DNA of 64,000 nucleotides from Lycorma delicatula (lineage: Eukaryota > Arthropoda > Insecta > Hemiptera > Fulgoridae): the NCBI RefSeq assembly GCF_047948215.1, contig NC_134460.1:10349501-10413500 (forward strand). Direction: 5' to 3'. Shown here one piece after another: positions 48,211-61,600 of this stretch (its first letter is position 1; the number at the start of each line of letters is the position of its first letter). The position numbers and the translations under genes are program-made. The notes under the pieces are model-generated. The model was given only the letters and a program-made list of their open reading frames with translations. It was not told where the DNA came from and did not search any database.

Positions 48211-48985
48211 TTTGACAGTCTTGAATATGTTTATCCATCATATTACATAACCAATCATAATATTGTAATTATACCAGATAAGAAGTGTTCTACATTTTTT
48301 GTTCCTCTGAATAAAATAAAATTCTTCTCCACACGCAATTATAAATCTATGATCAGATATTGGTTATTATCATTTATATTGAATATTAAATCCATTAATT
48401 TAGTATAATGAATAGTAGTTTATGTCTTTTTTAATACATATTATGATGAACAATAGAAACACCAAATAAAATTTTCATTTAAATAATAAGTTTTAAAATA
48501 AAATCATAAACAGAAAACACTCAGAAACCATTTATAAAAAATAAATAAAAATAATGTAAAACTCCATGTGCTTTTGATTATTAATCAAACAGTACATGTT
48601 TGACTGATGCCAAATTTGTGCTTTTGATTGTCATCAACAATAGATATGGAGGAATTAATTTAAAAAATGTCTCCACTTAAACTAGATTAAGATTGTCCAG
48701 AGTGATGATATATAGTTTTTAGTCATCAGTTGTTTTGTATTTTTTTTTATAAATGTAGGAGTTCTTATTGAAGTGTTTTATTAATGTTTTATATTTAGTT
48801 ATTTATTATTATTGTTTTATCATTTTCACTTTTCTTCTTCATAATAAGGAGGTATTTTCTTTGTTTTTCCCTAATATCAAGTGATGACTGAACAATAATC
48901 TAAATGACCATCCAGATTAGACTTTTAATTTTTTTATTTTTTATAAAACAATTTTCATAGAATTTATTAGTAATTTTAAAAAGTT
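48211..48985. other. upstream region of the minus-strand gene
   Basis: AT-rich, no gene seen. It presumably contains the 5' untranslated part and promoter of the gene starting at 48210; no specific promoter element can be assigned. Confidence 0.4.
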
Positions 48986-48989
48986 TCAG

Positions 48990-50720
48990 ATAATTTACAC
49001 AGGAAGGGTTCGAAAGAACCACGAGATCTATCAGGAAAACAGTACTGATGATCTGTCTGTATAAATGTATAACGATTCCTGTTCTGGATAATCTTCATGA
49101 ATGGTTTGGAGAACAGCCTGTTTTAATTCCGCTTCATAAGAAGTGTGTTTTGGCAGTTGATGATATTTTAAGTTATATTTGGCTTGCAGCAGATAGTCGA
49201 AAGAATCTTGATAGGTCTTAAGTGGCATTACATCTACAGATATCAGGCCATACTTCTCATATAGGTTCTTATATGCAGTGAGTGGTACAATTTGGGTTTT
49301 CAGCCTGCTTGTTGCTTTCTGGTACCTGTCCTGCTGTTGCTTATACACTCTTCTTGAACGATCCCAGAAGGACAGTGCACTTCTTTCATGGTGGACATGA
49401 AGAGGCTCCATTTGTGTCTGAGCTTCCATATGGGGTGGATTTAGCAGCACTGGTTATTAGTCTCAGAGCAATGTTCTGGACAAGGTTCATCTTATATGCA
49501 GTTGAGGAGCCAGCAGTGACTGTCACTTCACTTCCATATTCCAGGGCTGGTCTAATGTATGTTCTATATTTTGTCATTAACACTTCCTGGTTAGCTCCCC
49601 ATTTTGTAGCATTGAATCTTTTCTGTAGACGAGTCCTTTTCAATGCTTTTCCTACGCATTGTTCGACATGTGGTTTTCAAGTAAGTCATCGGTCCAGGGT
49701 AACTCCCAAGTATTTAGAAATGTTGCTTTTTTCAGTGTTTGACCCTTGTAGGACAGACTTATTGCTGGTGTTCTTGTGGAAAGCGTGAACAGTTGGAATG
49801 TAGTTTTTGTGGTATTAACAGTCATAGCGTTTGTTCCCAGATTTCAAGATTCAGCAATGCCTTATTGAGGCATTCTTACAATGCATTAATGTTACTACAA
49901 GTAGCCCAGATAAGGAGATCATCTGCGTATAGGAGGAGTTCGACTCCTTGTACTTCTCTGATTGCATCTAAGATCTCATTCATTATACTGTTGAATAGTG
50001 TACAACTCAGAACAGTACCCCGTGCTAGACCTTTCTTTTGAATGCGGAATTTGGAAGTAATGTGGTTGTGGCACACTTGGACTGATCTTTAGCAAAGAAA
50101 AAACTTGATCCATTTGAATAAACATCTCAGTGATATTGCACATGGCCAGTTTGTGAATGAACGTGGGTCGCCAGGCGGTATCATATGCTGCTTTTAGGTC
50201 GACTAAAACTGCTAGTGTAGACATCTTTCTGTGTTATCCATCTTTGACTTGTGTAAAGTAAACAACATGCTCCATCGTGCTTTGATGTCTGCAGAAGCCA
50301 GTTTGACCATTGTCTACAATTCCACGAGTTTGGATAAACTGGTTTAGATGGTTGACAATCATCTTCTCTGCCACTTTACAACAAGAGCTTGTTAGGGATA
50401 TAGGCTGGAATCTTTACAATTTTTTAATATGGGGATAATTTCTGCCCTTCGCCATTGCTGCGGTACATGTCTTTGCCATGTCAAGTTTTTAGTACCAAGT
50501 AGGGTTTCCTTAGCTTTTTCCCCAAGGTGGATTAATAGTTCTGGGAATATTCCATCAGATCCTGCTGCTTTGTTTGGCTTGGTTAGAAACAAAGCATCAT
50601 CCAATTCCTGAATAGTAAAATCAATTTCAAAAAGTTCCATGGTTTTCCTATCATGATATAAACTCTTTGGATGCTTTAGAAGTGTTTTTGCTACAAATTT
50701 GTCTTCTTTTACCTAGCTGA
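48990..50720 (-). pseudogene. LINE fragment with RNase H start, dead, cut at both ends
   Basis: In minus-strand order: FTIQELDDALFLTKPNKAAG then SDGIFPELLIHL (50392-50640), LAVLVDLKAAYDTAW (50160-50224), a decayed GLARGTVLSCTLFN block, VELLLYADDLLIWATC (active site, near 49920), ALEYGSEVTVTAGSS (49386-49643) and, last, an RNase H opening SLYIYTDRSS (near 49040) where YTDGS is expected. It ends there. RNase H behind the reverse transcriptase points to the I-type group of non-LTR elements rather than RTE or CR1. Several frameshifts; no endonuclease left. Confidence 0.7.
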
Positions 50721-50854
50721 TACTGGCATAATACTTACATTACTGGCATTAGCAATATCTCTGAGATCACTGTGGGATGATATTTTATGTTTTTTCAAAC
50801 TTATAACATTATGTTTTTTTTCAAAATTATAACAATTGATGAAACAATATAATA

Positions 50855-51083
50855 GTACTTTAATGAAAGTGCTGTGCCAAGTTTAAAAGTTTGCATTGCT
50901 CAAGTTTTCAGAGACTACTCATTAAAGTTAACAGTGACAAAAAAACTAAAAAAATCTAAACCAGAATTGCTGATTTATTTGTGTATTTTCAATTTTAATG
51001 TCACTGTTAACTTTAATGAGTAGTCTCTGAAGATTTGAACAATGCAAACTTTTAAACTTGACACAGCACTTTCATTAAAGTAC
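50855..51083. repeat. long hairpin-forming inverted repeat, 85-bp arms
   Basis: 50855-50939 pairs with 50999-51083 over 85 positions, with four mismatches by my count and no gaps; the loop is 59 bases. Pairing resumes further out (50823-50840 with about 51090-51107). No transposase or pol III boxes inside. It could be a foldback/MITE-like element or an inverted duplication. Confidence 0.9.
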
Positions 51084-51423
51084 AGAGCCTATTAATTGTT
51101 ATAATTTTTTTACTTAAAAGAATATAACTGTTTTAACTATTGAGTTTTTTAATAAAAATGCACTAGAATTTACAGTTTCTTTTATATCAAATACGAATTA
51201 TGAATAAAGTCGTAGCTGATCACAACTTGCATTTTGAAAATATTAATTCATAAAAATAAAAATGCAATGAATATATTCGTACGAGAAAAATTTTGTTTAC
51301 CGAGTTTTATGTTTGTGTCAATCTGCAATGAAAATGATATAAAATATATTTTTTTGAAACAAAGTGAATCAAATCTAATAAATGCAACTTCTTAATAAAA
51401 AAAATATTTTTAGGTCCTTTGCG

Positions 51424-51455
51424 ACCAAATTCTAAATATCTATTTAGAATTTGGT
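51424..51455. repeat. perfect palindrome, 15-bp arms
   Basis: ACCAAATTCTAAATA and its exact reverse complement are separated by TC. It follows a T-run and GGTCCTTTGCG. Confidence 0.85.
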
Positions 51456-52639
51456 AAAAAAATTGTTGGATTTAAATATGTTTATTCATTTAGTATATCA
51501 TGGGTATCAACTTATCAGCGGCAGCTTGTAGCTAAAATTAGTGGGTGCTGTTTCAGAAAAATTTTTTCTGGGCCTTTTCAAGGTTAAAGTTTTCTACAAA
51601 ATAAAAGAACCAAAAAAAGTGACTCAAGTAGAATAACTGGAAGCAGGACAATAATCTAATTCTACACTTTATCACATTCAAGAATATGCTACATGGTTTT
51701 TAATCACATTGTGCTTAAAACCGTTAATTATTTATTTGGTTTAACCGAATAAATAATAAAGTTCATGACCTTCACAGTTCCATACAAAGAGTTCTGTATC
51801 TTTTTCATAAACTGGGGGATGGCTACTGCCATTAAGCTTAAGTATTATATATTGTACAAGTATAAAGAAATATTAAAGTAAAAAGGACTCATTATATTAA
51901 ATGTTATCGATAATCAAAATAAAGAGTAATAAAGAGTACTGCAGTTCCACAGTGCCTATACGCGAGCCGCCACTTGTACTTATATTTCTTATTCTCTTAG
52001 AGTGCATTAACATTTGGTCATTTTTTCTGTATGAAATACAAAAAGTCATGGAGAGGACTGTTCACTAGCAAGAAATGTGTGTTGAAGAAGTTTCGGAAGT
52101 TTTTCAAAAAAGTATACTGATGAATTAATTTATTAAATAATGTCTAAGATTTGTCAAATTGAATTAAAGTAGATTCACCCGTTCCTGAAAAATATTTTTT
52201 TGTAGAAAATCACAAAATGGCTTCCAAAAGGAAAACAAAGCAAAATAGGACTTATGTTGATATGAATGTTTTCGCTCATTTTGGTGTGGTGAATAAGTTC
52301 CTGAAGTTTAGCGAATACGTCACGGAGCACTTTCTATTACGTTCATTTTAAATGTTGAATGATCACTCGAATTAAAATCGAGCAGTTCAAGAAAACTATT
52401 CGTATTAGAACTGTTATATCTGTTTGGTTATGTGTCAGTTTTTTACATTGCGTTTCTTAAGTTGTGAGAAATAATATTCTGATCTTATCATTTGTTTTAA
52501 TTGTGAAATTTCAGCCTTTTTATCTTGTGTGTGTACTTTCGAGACAAAGATTTTATGCTTGTACTAAGCGTTAGTTTTGACTAGGTTAAGTATGTAATAT
52601 TGAATAAACACTTTTTTCGTATTTTAGTAAGTAATATCG

Positions 52640-52694
52640 ATGGATGTTGAAGCAGAAAGTGTTACGAAATTAATTTTTTCTGAAGATATTCCAG
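52640..52694 (+). CDS. COG8: COG8 exon 1 (coding part)
   Basis: Eighteen codons plus one base, MDVEAESVTKLIFSEDIP, ending at CCAG|GTAAGC (phase 1). Confidence 0.85.
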
Positions 52695-55600
52695 GTAAGC
52701 TACCTTAATTATTATTCGAATCCTTCCTAAATGATAGTTTTTATAGTTGTTAATTGGAGATTATGTTAAGTTAATAACTTATTCATAATCATGTTGTGAA
52801 ATATTATTCATACTTCTTGTTAATAAACGTTGCTTAAATTTTCGGATGCAATTCTGTATGCCTCTCTTACGTTTGAGGTATTTTTCATTTTTAAAATTAT
52901 TTTAATCAGAGATATTTATTTAATCCTTGTTATCTCACTTGTGTTAAATTATAGAATTATGCCAAATAACTATTTGTGTTGTATTTACAATATTGATACC
53001 AACTCTAATATTGTATTTGTACCAAAGTCATTTAAAAATTATGAAAAATACAATCCTGTGGATTGTGTTACTTTTTAACTAGATACCAAGTAAGAAATTC
53101 TTTAGGTTTATTTGCTGGAGTAAACTAAGGTGTATCAAAAATACTAGTGAGATATTGTGTGTAAATAATTTTAAGTAATTAACACATGATTGCTAAGTGC
53201 ACAGCTAATGTATGTTTAAATGAAGTAAATGTACTCAAACAGACATGTTTGAAATATTCAGTCACTAATTAAAATTACAAGTTATATGTGAAACTGGAAG
53301 TGGCACTAATATGTAATATATTCATTTTAGTATTAATATTTTCAAATATAACATTCAGGTACATTAACAACCCTGAACAGAATTAGTTTTTTTATGTATT
53401 AAATTGTCTGGGTTCATTGTATATTACAATTGTTTCAGAACTGATACCTTAACATTAGCTGAAATAAGTTTTTATAAATGTATTGTTTATCATATTTATA
53501 TGAATAGATGGCAGTGTTACTTAGAAATATTAATATTTATCTTGTTATTGAATCATGAACTGGAAACTGTAATTATAAATCTTTAGTTGTAAATTACAAC
53601 ATGATTATTTTCTTTTATCTAGTGCTCTTTCAATTATTTTGTTCTACCTATTGTTAATAAATCTGATGTTTCAGTTTAATGCATAGAGTATCACTGTTTC
53701 AAGGATATATTTTCATAAGTTTTCTTTATGAGTAAGATTAACTAATTTAAAGCATTGTAAAACTTGATCTATAGAGTTGCAATTTTCTAAAATAGTGTAT
53801 TGTTTAATTTTTTCTGTAATTTTTTTCAGAAAAATGGAAAGAAAACCCAGATTTTTATTATTATTTATCAAAATTGGGTAGTTACAGTGTGGACCAACTT
53901 GGTATGTAATGTTATTTTTGGTTTGCATTTTTTAAATTATTTATTATTAACCTGTTAAATATTTATATGTTATTTCACTATAACATTAACAAGTATACAG
54001 TGTATAATAGTTTATTGTAATTCATGTATGATAAATTGTTTAATTGTATTCTATTCTGCAATAATCTTTGGAAAAATAAAATTATATTTTTTCTATTTTG
54101 TATATTTTAACCAATAAAATGTTCAGATGTTAATTTGGTAGTATTGATTACCAGATCATTACAAATATCTAACAGTTGCACCATACGCATTGTCAATTTC
54201 TTATAGTAAAGCAATCAATATACGCATTGTATTGTTTCTACTGAAATAACTGTACTAGTTTTCAGTTTTGTATATCATTTTCTGTTGTCTTTTTTTCATT
54301 TTTGGTATATGCAGTGCGCTGTAGATTATTTAGTGTTAGAAATCCATTGTGAAATCAGAAGATAAGAGTTGAAAATTCCAGATTGCTTCTTTTAACCATC
54401 TCCATGGGAAAGTGATTTGGAAGAAATTCTTTTCATGTCGGTTTGGAAATAAGGTGGTGCACCATCCTTTTAATGTTGTTTGTAACTTGTAAATATAGGG
54501 TGTTCTATAAAATACTCTTACTATCTTTTGTCACTTCTTATATTATCATTTTAATTAATGCTGGTTGATTTGAATGCAAGTAGTATTACTTAAAATCAGA
54601 AAATATATACTTTTAATGCTCTATTTATGATTTTATTTTTACAGCAAAGGAACCTGATCGTTTAGCAGATGAAAAAGCATCAGTATTGACACAAACTCAA
54701 GAACTTGCATTTGATAATTATAAAACATTTATACAAACAGCTGAGTGTTCTAGAGCAATATTCCAACAGGTATTATGGTTGGATAATGTAATAACAAACC
54801 TGGTGTAATTATTTATATAATACATGCTAATTTATTTTCTATTAATAAATTTGTTTTTGGTTTTATATATGCAATTAGGTAATGCCATTAATCTCTGCCA
54901 TATGTTTTTATTATATTAAGTTCTTCAGTTTAATTATTGGATTTTTGACTGGTTTGTGCTGTGCACCATAATTGAATGTGTTATGGATATGTGTATTAAA
55001 TATAATGGCTTGCTATGTATTTTAAAAGTTTGCTGTTTTGGATGCGGTAAGGTGAATGAAGTGATTTCTTGTGTTCATATTCTGCAGTGAAATGTAATTT
55101 GTTAATAAATGTGAGGAATCTATGATTTATTTATTCTGTATACTTCATTAGTATACCAGTGTGAAGGTACCTGTGTATTATTTTACCCGTGTAACATGCG
55201 AGTGTTTTCAAAGCATTGTGAAAATATTTTAGCCAGAAGAGAACCATTCGGTAGAAATGAGAGAACCAATTGGTAGGCTTTATTGAATTTAATATCTATT
55301 ATTGTATGTGAATTAATTCTGTTTAGTTACAGCTTGTGTTAATGTTTTGATCTCAGACATTTTGTGTTGGTTTGGTTGTTTTTTTATGTAGTATATATAT
55401 AAATTTTGTTGATAAGGCTATTTTATTTTAATTTATTTTATTTTAGGCTATTTTTTTATCCTGAGTAAGCTATTTTCAAGCGTTAAGTGTGAATTAATGG
55501 TTCTGTTCATATGTCTTGCTAGTTTGTATATGAGAGAGTTGAGTTTTTTTGATGATAAGTCTATTGATGTGTTGTGTCGTTTATGGACTTCATTGTAATT

Positions 55601-58600
55601 TATGTTTTAATGTTATGAAAATGGGAAGTGAATTAAAGTTAACATTTGGTTATGTTGTTAATATGTATTTTTGTTATTTATTTACATAAAACATGCCATT
55701 TTTACATACAAAATTAAAAGATATCGTTTCACTTGAACAAAATGAAATTTACAAACCCTAAATTTGATTTAATTAAATGTACAAGCACAAAATATATTAT
55801 TTCACTAGATATTGAATGACACCTTTTAAAGATGGCACAATCTATAACAATGCCATTATTTTTTCCATGAAGGAAGTAAAGTAATTGCATAAATAGCTGC
55901 AAGCTCCAAGAAGGTCCTCTGGAATAAATTAACATGTATTATAAGAGTGTATCATTCATCATTTTCAATATTTTAAAATTATCATATTTTTCTATGATGT
56001 TGAGAAAATGAAAATTAAATGAAAAAATTTTAATGTGAAAAGCCGAATATTTTATTTTTTTCTTAGAAAGTAATGAATCCATTTATCATTTTTCTTATTT
56101 ATAAAAGTTCACAGACAAATCGCTTTTTTTTACAATTTATTTGTTGTATGTAGGAACGGTTTCAGAGTAATTAAACGCTTTCTTTAGTTTTTTTATTCTG
56201 CTCAAAGTCCATTTAAATAGAACAGATTACATATTTGAGGATAAATCACCATTAATAGCCTCGAGGAACAAGTGAATATATAATTAAAAATTTTGTTTGA
56301 AAATAGATTTTGTGATTAAATGACTGTGAATTTCTGTTATTTTTTATTATTGTAACTGGATCAGAAAGTTATGTTACCTGTTGATGAAGTATAAAATTAT
56401 AAAATGATATAAAAACTGATAACAAATAAGTTAAAGATATATATTACAGTGATATAGTTTAATTTGAATCATTTTTCTCTGATGGATGTTTGTGCATATG
56501 CATATATGTATGTTGGTCTGTATTTGACTCTTATAACTCTGGACCTATTGACTGATTTTCTTCAAAACTAGTAGACAGGTACTGTCCTTCAGGGAGAAAC
56601 CTTCAGGTTTCTACAAACCTTCAGGGAGAAAGGACGTATAACATTTTTGGAAAAAGGGGTGGGGGTGTTTTGGCCAAAAAAATTTCAAATCTTATGGGGA
56701 CAGTTTAGTAAAATGTTTTTCTTATAAGGGTTGACTTTTTTTATTAAAATCATAATTTACCAAAAAGCTATTATTTAATAGTCATTTGCACACAAAAAAT
56801 TATTTTGTAGTCCATCGAACTCCAATGGTTTGTGATAACAAAAATCTTTTTTAATTAATTTTAAATTTAGGTGCATCTCACAAGTTACCCATTGTACTTA
56901 AAATGTAAAAATCTAATTTTTTTAAAGCCCTTATTCTTTAGTATTTCTTGAAAAAAATTTCCATCCCCAAACCCTAGAAAATAATAATTTTCCTAGAAAA
57001 TTACAACTTTGTTTATTTAGAATTATGACTGTATTTTTGTATTATTTAAACAATTTTAAAGAAGTTCTTGTTTTAAATGTATTGATACCACCCAAGGATT
57101 ATTTTCTTAAAGAATAATTTTACATTAATGCTTCCCCTTTTGAGTACTGCCAAAATGAAAAACCTTTTTTTAGTTTAAAATTTTTTACGATTAAAATGTA
57201 TTTTGTTAAAAAATGAAGTGACTAAAATAACTTAAATACTCTTCCTTGATAGGGGAGGAGCTTCCAGATTTAAAAAAATCAAAAACGTTCTTTGAAATTT
57301 TGATAAAAGTTTTTTTAAATTTATTTAAAATCAATTTTAGAGTTGTTACAAGTATAGGGTCAACAATATAATGCAACTGATCAACATATCAACAAAAGTC
57401 ATTCTGAATTACGTTTTATACTTTTAACTATTGTATATATTTGGAAAAGAACAAGAATATAAAACGATATTCCCACTTTCATTAAGTTCTCCACAAGTAT
57501 GGAAATAATCAGTTCTGTTTTTTATTTATTTATTATCTATCTTAAAATTAAAAATAAATATTTTTACACAAAAATATCCTCCTCTATGAATCATGAGACC
57601 TTGCCGTTGGTGAGGGGGCTTGAGTGCTCAGGGATACAGAGTAGCTGGACCGAAGGTGCAACCATATCGGAGAGGTATCTGTTGAGAGCCAGACTAAGGA
57701 ATGATTCCTGAAAGAGGGCAGCAGCTCTTTCAGTAGTTGTTAGGGGCGTAAATCACAATGACTTAAACGGCCATATCAACATCACTCAGTCCTCTGAGTA
57801 CTGCGCAGCTGAAAGCAATGGAAAACTACAGCTGTTTTTTTTTCCAAGAAAATGTGGCTCTGCATTTTCAAAAGCAATAATGGAGGCGCCTTCCTTAGTA
57901 AAATATTCCGGAGGTAAAATAGTCCCCCGTTCGGATCTCCGGGTGGGGACTACTAAGGAAGGGGTCACCAGAAAAGTAAAAAATAACATTCTACGAGTCG
58001 GAGCGTGGAATTTTAGAAGCTTAAAAAAGGTTGGTAGGCTAGAGAATTTAAAAAGGGAAATGGATAGGGTAAACGTGGATATAGTAGGAATTAGTGAGGT
58101 TCGGTGGGAAGAGGAAGGCGACTTTTGGTCGGGTAACTTTAGAGTAATTAACTCAGCGTCAAATAACGGGCAGGCAGGAGTAGGTTTCGTGATGAACAAG
58201 AAAATAGGGAGGAGAGTGGAGTATTTCAAGACGCATAGCGATAGAGTCATTGTAATAAGGATAAATTCAAAACCTAAACCGACAACGATTGTTAACGTCT
58301 ATATGCCTACAAGCGCCCATGATGATGATGAGGTAGAATGTGTATACGAAGAGATTGATGAAGCAATTAAACACGTAAAAGGAGATGAAAATTTAATAAT
58401 AGTTGGAGATTGGAATGCAAGCATTGGAAAAGGCAAGGAAGGAAATATAGTGGGTGAATACGGGCTGGGCAAAAGGAATGAAAGAGGGGACCGACTTATA
58501 GAGTTTTGCACGAAGTATAATTTAGTAATTGCCAACACCCAATTTAAAAATCATAATAGAAGAATATACACTTGGAAAAAGCCAGGCGATACTGCAAGGT

Positions 58601-61600
58601 ATCAGATAGATTATATCATGGTTAAGCAAAGATTTAGAAATCAACTCGTGGACTGCAAAACTTACCCTGGAGCAGACATTGATAGCGACCATAATTTGGT
58701 GATAATGAAATGTAGATTGGGGTTTAAAAACCTGAAGAAAAGGTGTCAGATGAATCGGTGGAATTTAGAGAAGCTTGAGGAAGAGGAGGTAAAGAAGATT
58801 TTTGAGGAGGACATCGCAAGAGGTCTGAGTAAAAAAGATAAGATAGAAAATGTAGAAGAAGAATGGGAGAATGTTAAAAAGGAAATTCTTAAATCAGCAG
58901 AAGCAAACTTAGGCGGAATAAAGAGAACTGGTAGAAAACCTTGGGTTTCAGACGATATATTGCAGCTGATGGATGAACGTAGAAAATATAAGAATGCTAG
59001 TGATGAAGAAAGTAAAAGGAACTATCGGCAATTAAGAAATGCTATAAACAGGAAGTGCAAACTGGCGAAAGAAGAGTGGATTAAAGAAAAGTGTTCAGAA
59101 GTGGAAAGAGAAATGAACATTGGTAAAATAGACGGAGCATACAGGAAAGTTAAGGAAAATTTTGGGGTACATAAATTAAAATGTAATAATGTGTTAAACA
59201 AAGATGGTACACCTATATATAATACGAAAGGTAAAGTCGATAGATGGGTGGAATATATTGAAGAGTTATACGGAGGAAATGAATTAGAAAATGGTTTTAT
59301 AGAGGAAGAAGAGGAAGTTGAGGAGGATGAAATGGGAGAAACAATACTGAGATCTGAATTTAAGAGAGCATTAAAAGATTTAAATGGCAGAAAGGCTCCT
59401 GGAATAGACGGAATACCTGTAGAATTACTGCGCAGTGCAGGGGAGGAGGCGATTGATAGATTATACAAACTGGTGTGTAATATTTATGAAAAAGGGGAAT
59501 TTCCATCAGACTTCAAAAAAAGTGTTATGATAATGATACCAAAGAAAGCAGGGGCAGATAAATGTGAAGAATACAGAACAATTAGTTTAACTAGTCATGC
59601 ATCAAAAATCTTAACTAGAATTCTATACAGAAGAATTGAGAGGAGAGTGGAGGAAGTGTTAGGAGAAGACCAATTTGGTTTCAGGAAAAGTATAGGGACA
59701 AGGGAAGCAATTTTAGGCCTCAGATTAATAGTAGAAGGAAGATTAAAGAAAAACAAACCAACATACTTGGCGTTTATAGACCTAGAAAAGGCATTCGATA
59801 ACGTAGACTGGAATAAAATGTTCAGCATTTTAAAAAAATTAGGGTTCAAATACAGAGATAGAAGAACAATTGCTAACATGTACAGGAACCAAACAGCAAC
59901 AGTAGCAATTGAAGAACATAAAGAAGCCATAATAAGAAAGGGAGTCCGACAAGGATGTTCTCTATCTCCGTTACTTTTTAATCTTTACATGGAACTAGCA
60001 GTTAATGATGTTAAAGAACAATTTAGATTCGGAGTAACAGTACAAGGTGAAAAGATAAAGATGCTACGATTTGCTGATGATATAGTAATTCTAGCCGAGA
60101 ATAAAAAGGATTTAGAAGAAACAATGAACGGCATAGATGAAGTCCTACGCAAGAACTATCGCATGAAAATAAACAAGAACAAAACAAAAGTAATGAAATG
60201 TAGTAGAAATAACAAAGATGGACCACTGAATGTGAAAATAGGAGGAGAAAAGATTATGGAGGTAGAAGAATTTTGTTATTTGGGAAGTAGAATTACTAAA
60301 GATGGACGAAGCAGGAGCGATATAAAATGCCGAATAGCACAAGCTAAACGAGCCTTCAGTAAGAAATATAAGTTGTTTACATCAAAAATTAATTTAAATG
60401 TCAGGAAAAGATTTTTGAAAGTGTATGTTTGGAGTGTCGCTTTATATGGAAGTGAAACTTGGACAATCGGAGTATCTGAGAAGAAAAGGTTAGAAGCTTT
60501 TGAAATGTGGTGCTATAGGAGAATGTTAAAAATCAGATGGGTGGATAAAGTGACAAATGAGGAGGTACTGCGGCAAATAGATGAAGAAAGAAGCATTTGG
60601 AAAAATATAGTTAAAAGAAGAGACAGACTTATAGGCCACATACTAAGGCATCCTGGAATAGTCGCTTTAATTTTGGAAGGACAGGTAGAAGGGAAAATTT
60701 GTGTAGGCAGGCCACGTTTGGAGTATGTAAAACAAATTGTTAGGGATGTAGGGTGTAGAGGGTATACTGAAATGAAACGACTAGCACTAGATAGGGAATC
60801 TTGGAGAGCTGCATCAAACCAGTCAAATGACTGAAGACAAAAAAAAAAAAAACACAAAAATATGAAAAAAAAAGAATCATAATTTTGGTTATCAAGAAGT
60901 TAGAACTTCAGCGGTAAAAATCCGCAGAACTGGATGGCATGGTGAAGGTCAACGAACTATGCTTACTATGCTAAACATGACCTAATATAAAAGTGAAATG
61001 AAAATGGGAAAAAATTCGAAAATAATCATGAAAACATATTATATTATATTTTAGTTTAATTGGATTTGTAATAAAGAATACTTTCAAAAAATTCTTCGAA
61101 TTTTGTTAGACTTTTTTCTTCCATTTTGATGAACCATGGGGACTCAAATATATCACTTTTTCTTCAAAAAGGTGGGTTTACGAATTCACCGCTAGGTAGC
61201 AATACTTAACGGTGCCTTTGTTTGAATTTACAAATGATCTTGTACAAAAACTTGATTATCTACTTGAAATAATAAAATTTAAAAGAAAATATACTACATC
61301 TTGTTTTAATAGTAAATGCTGTTATATTAATGAAAGTAATGAAGATGAAACAATTTTTTTAATTCCCATCACTTCATTAAAAAAAAAAATAAAAGTATTA
61401 GTTTACAAGAGATTATAACTGCTAATAAAACACAAAAAACATGAACAGTAGGAATGTGTTGCAAATGTGGCAACAAAGATTTGTTACATAAAACAGAAAT
61501 AAATTTGATTGGTAAAATTTTTAATCTACAACTATAACAATTTGAACTAATCGATGGAAAAATAAAAAAAAAAAAGTTCATTTAATAATATAAGTCATAA

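Larger units (their letters stand above)
50721..52639. other. divergent intergenic region between the two host genes
   Basis: AT-rich. It contains a long hairpin (50823-51107) and a perfect short palindrome (51424-51455). The 5' untranslated part of COG8 is expected near its right end; an in-frame TAA at 52628-52630 lies just before the COG8 ATG. Two promoters should lie in 48.2-52.6 kb, but I cannot place them. Confidence 0.45.

Noticed and set aside
55729..55935. 68-residue minus-strand frame in COG8 intron 3
   Set aside because: No recognisable motif and no splice support.
57786..58250. 154-residue minus-strand open frame
   Set aside because: Antisense to the 5' part of the intact LINE.
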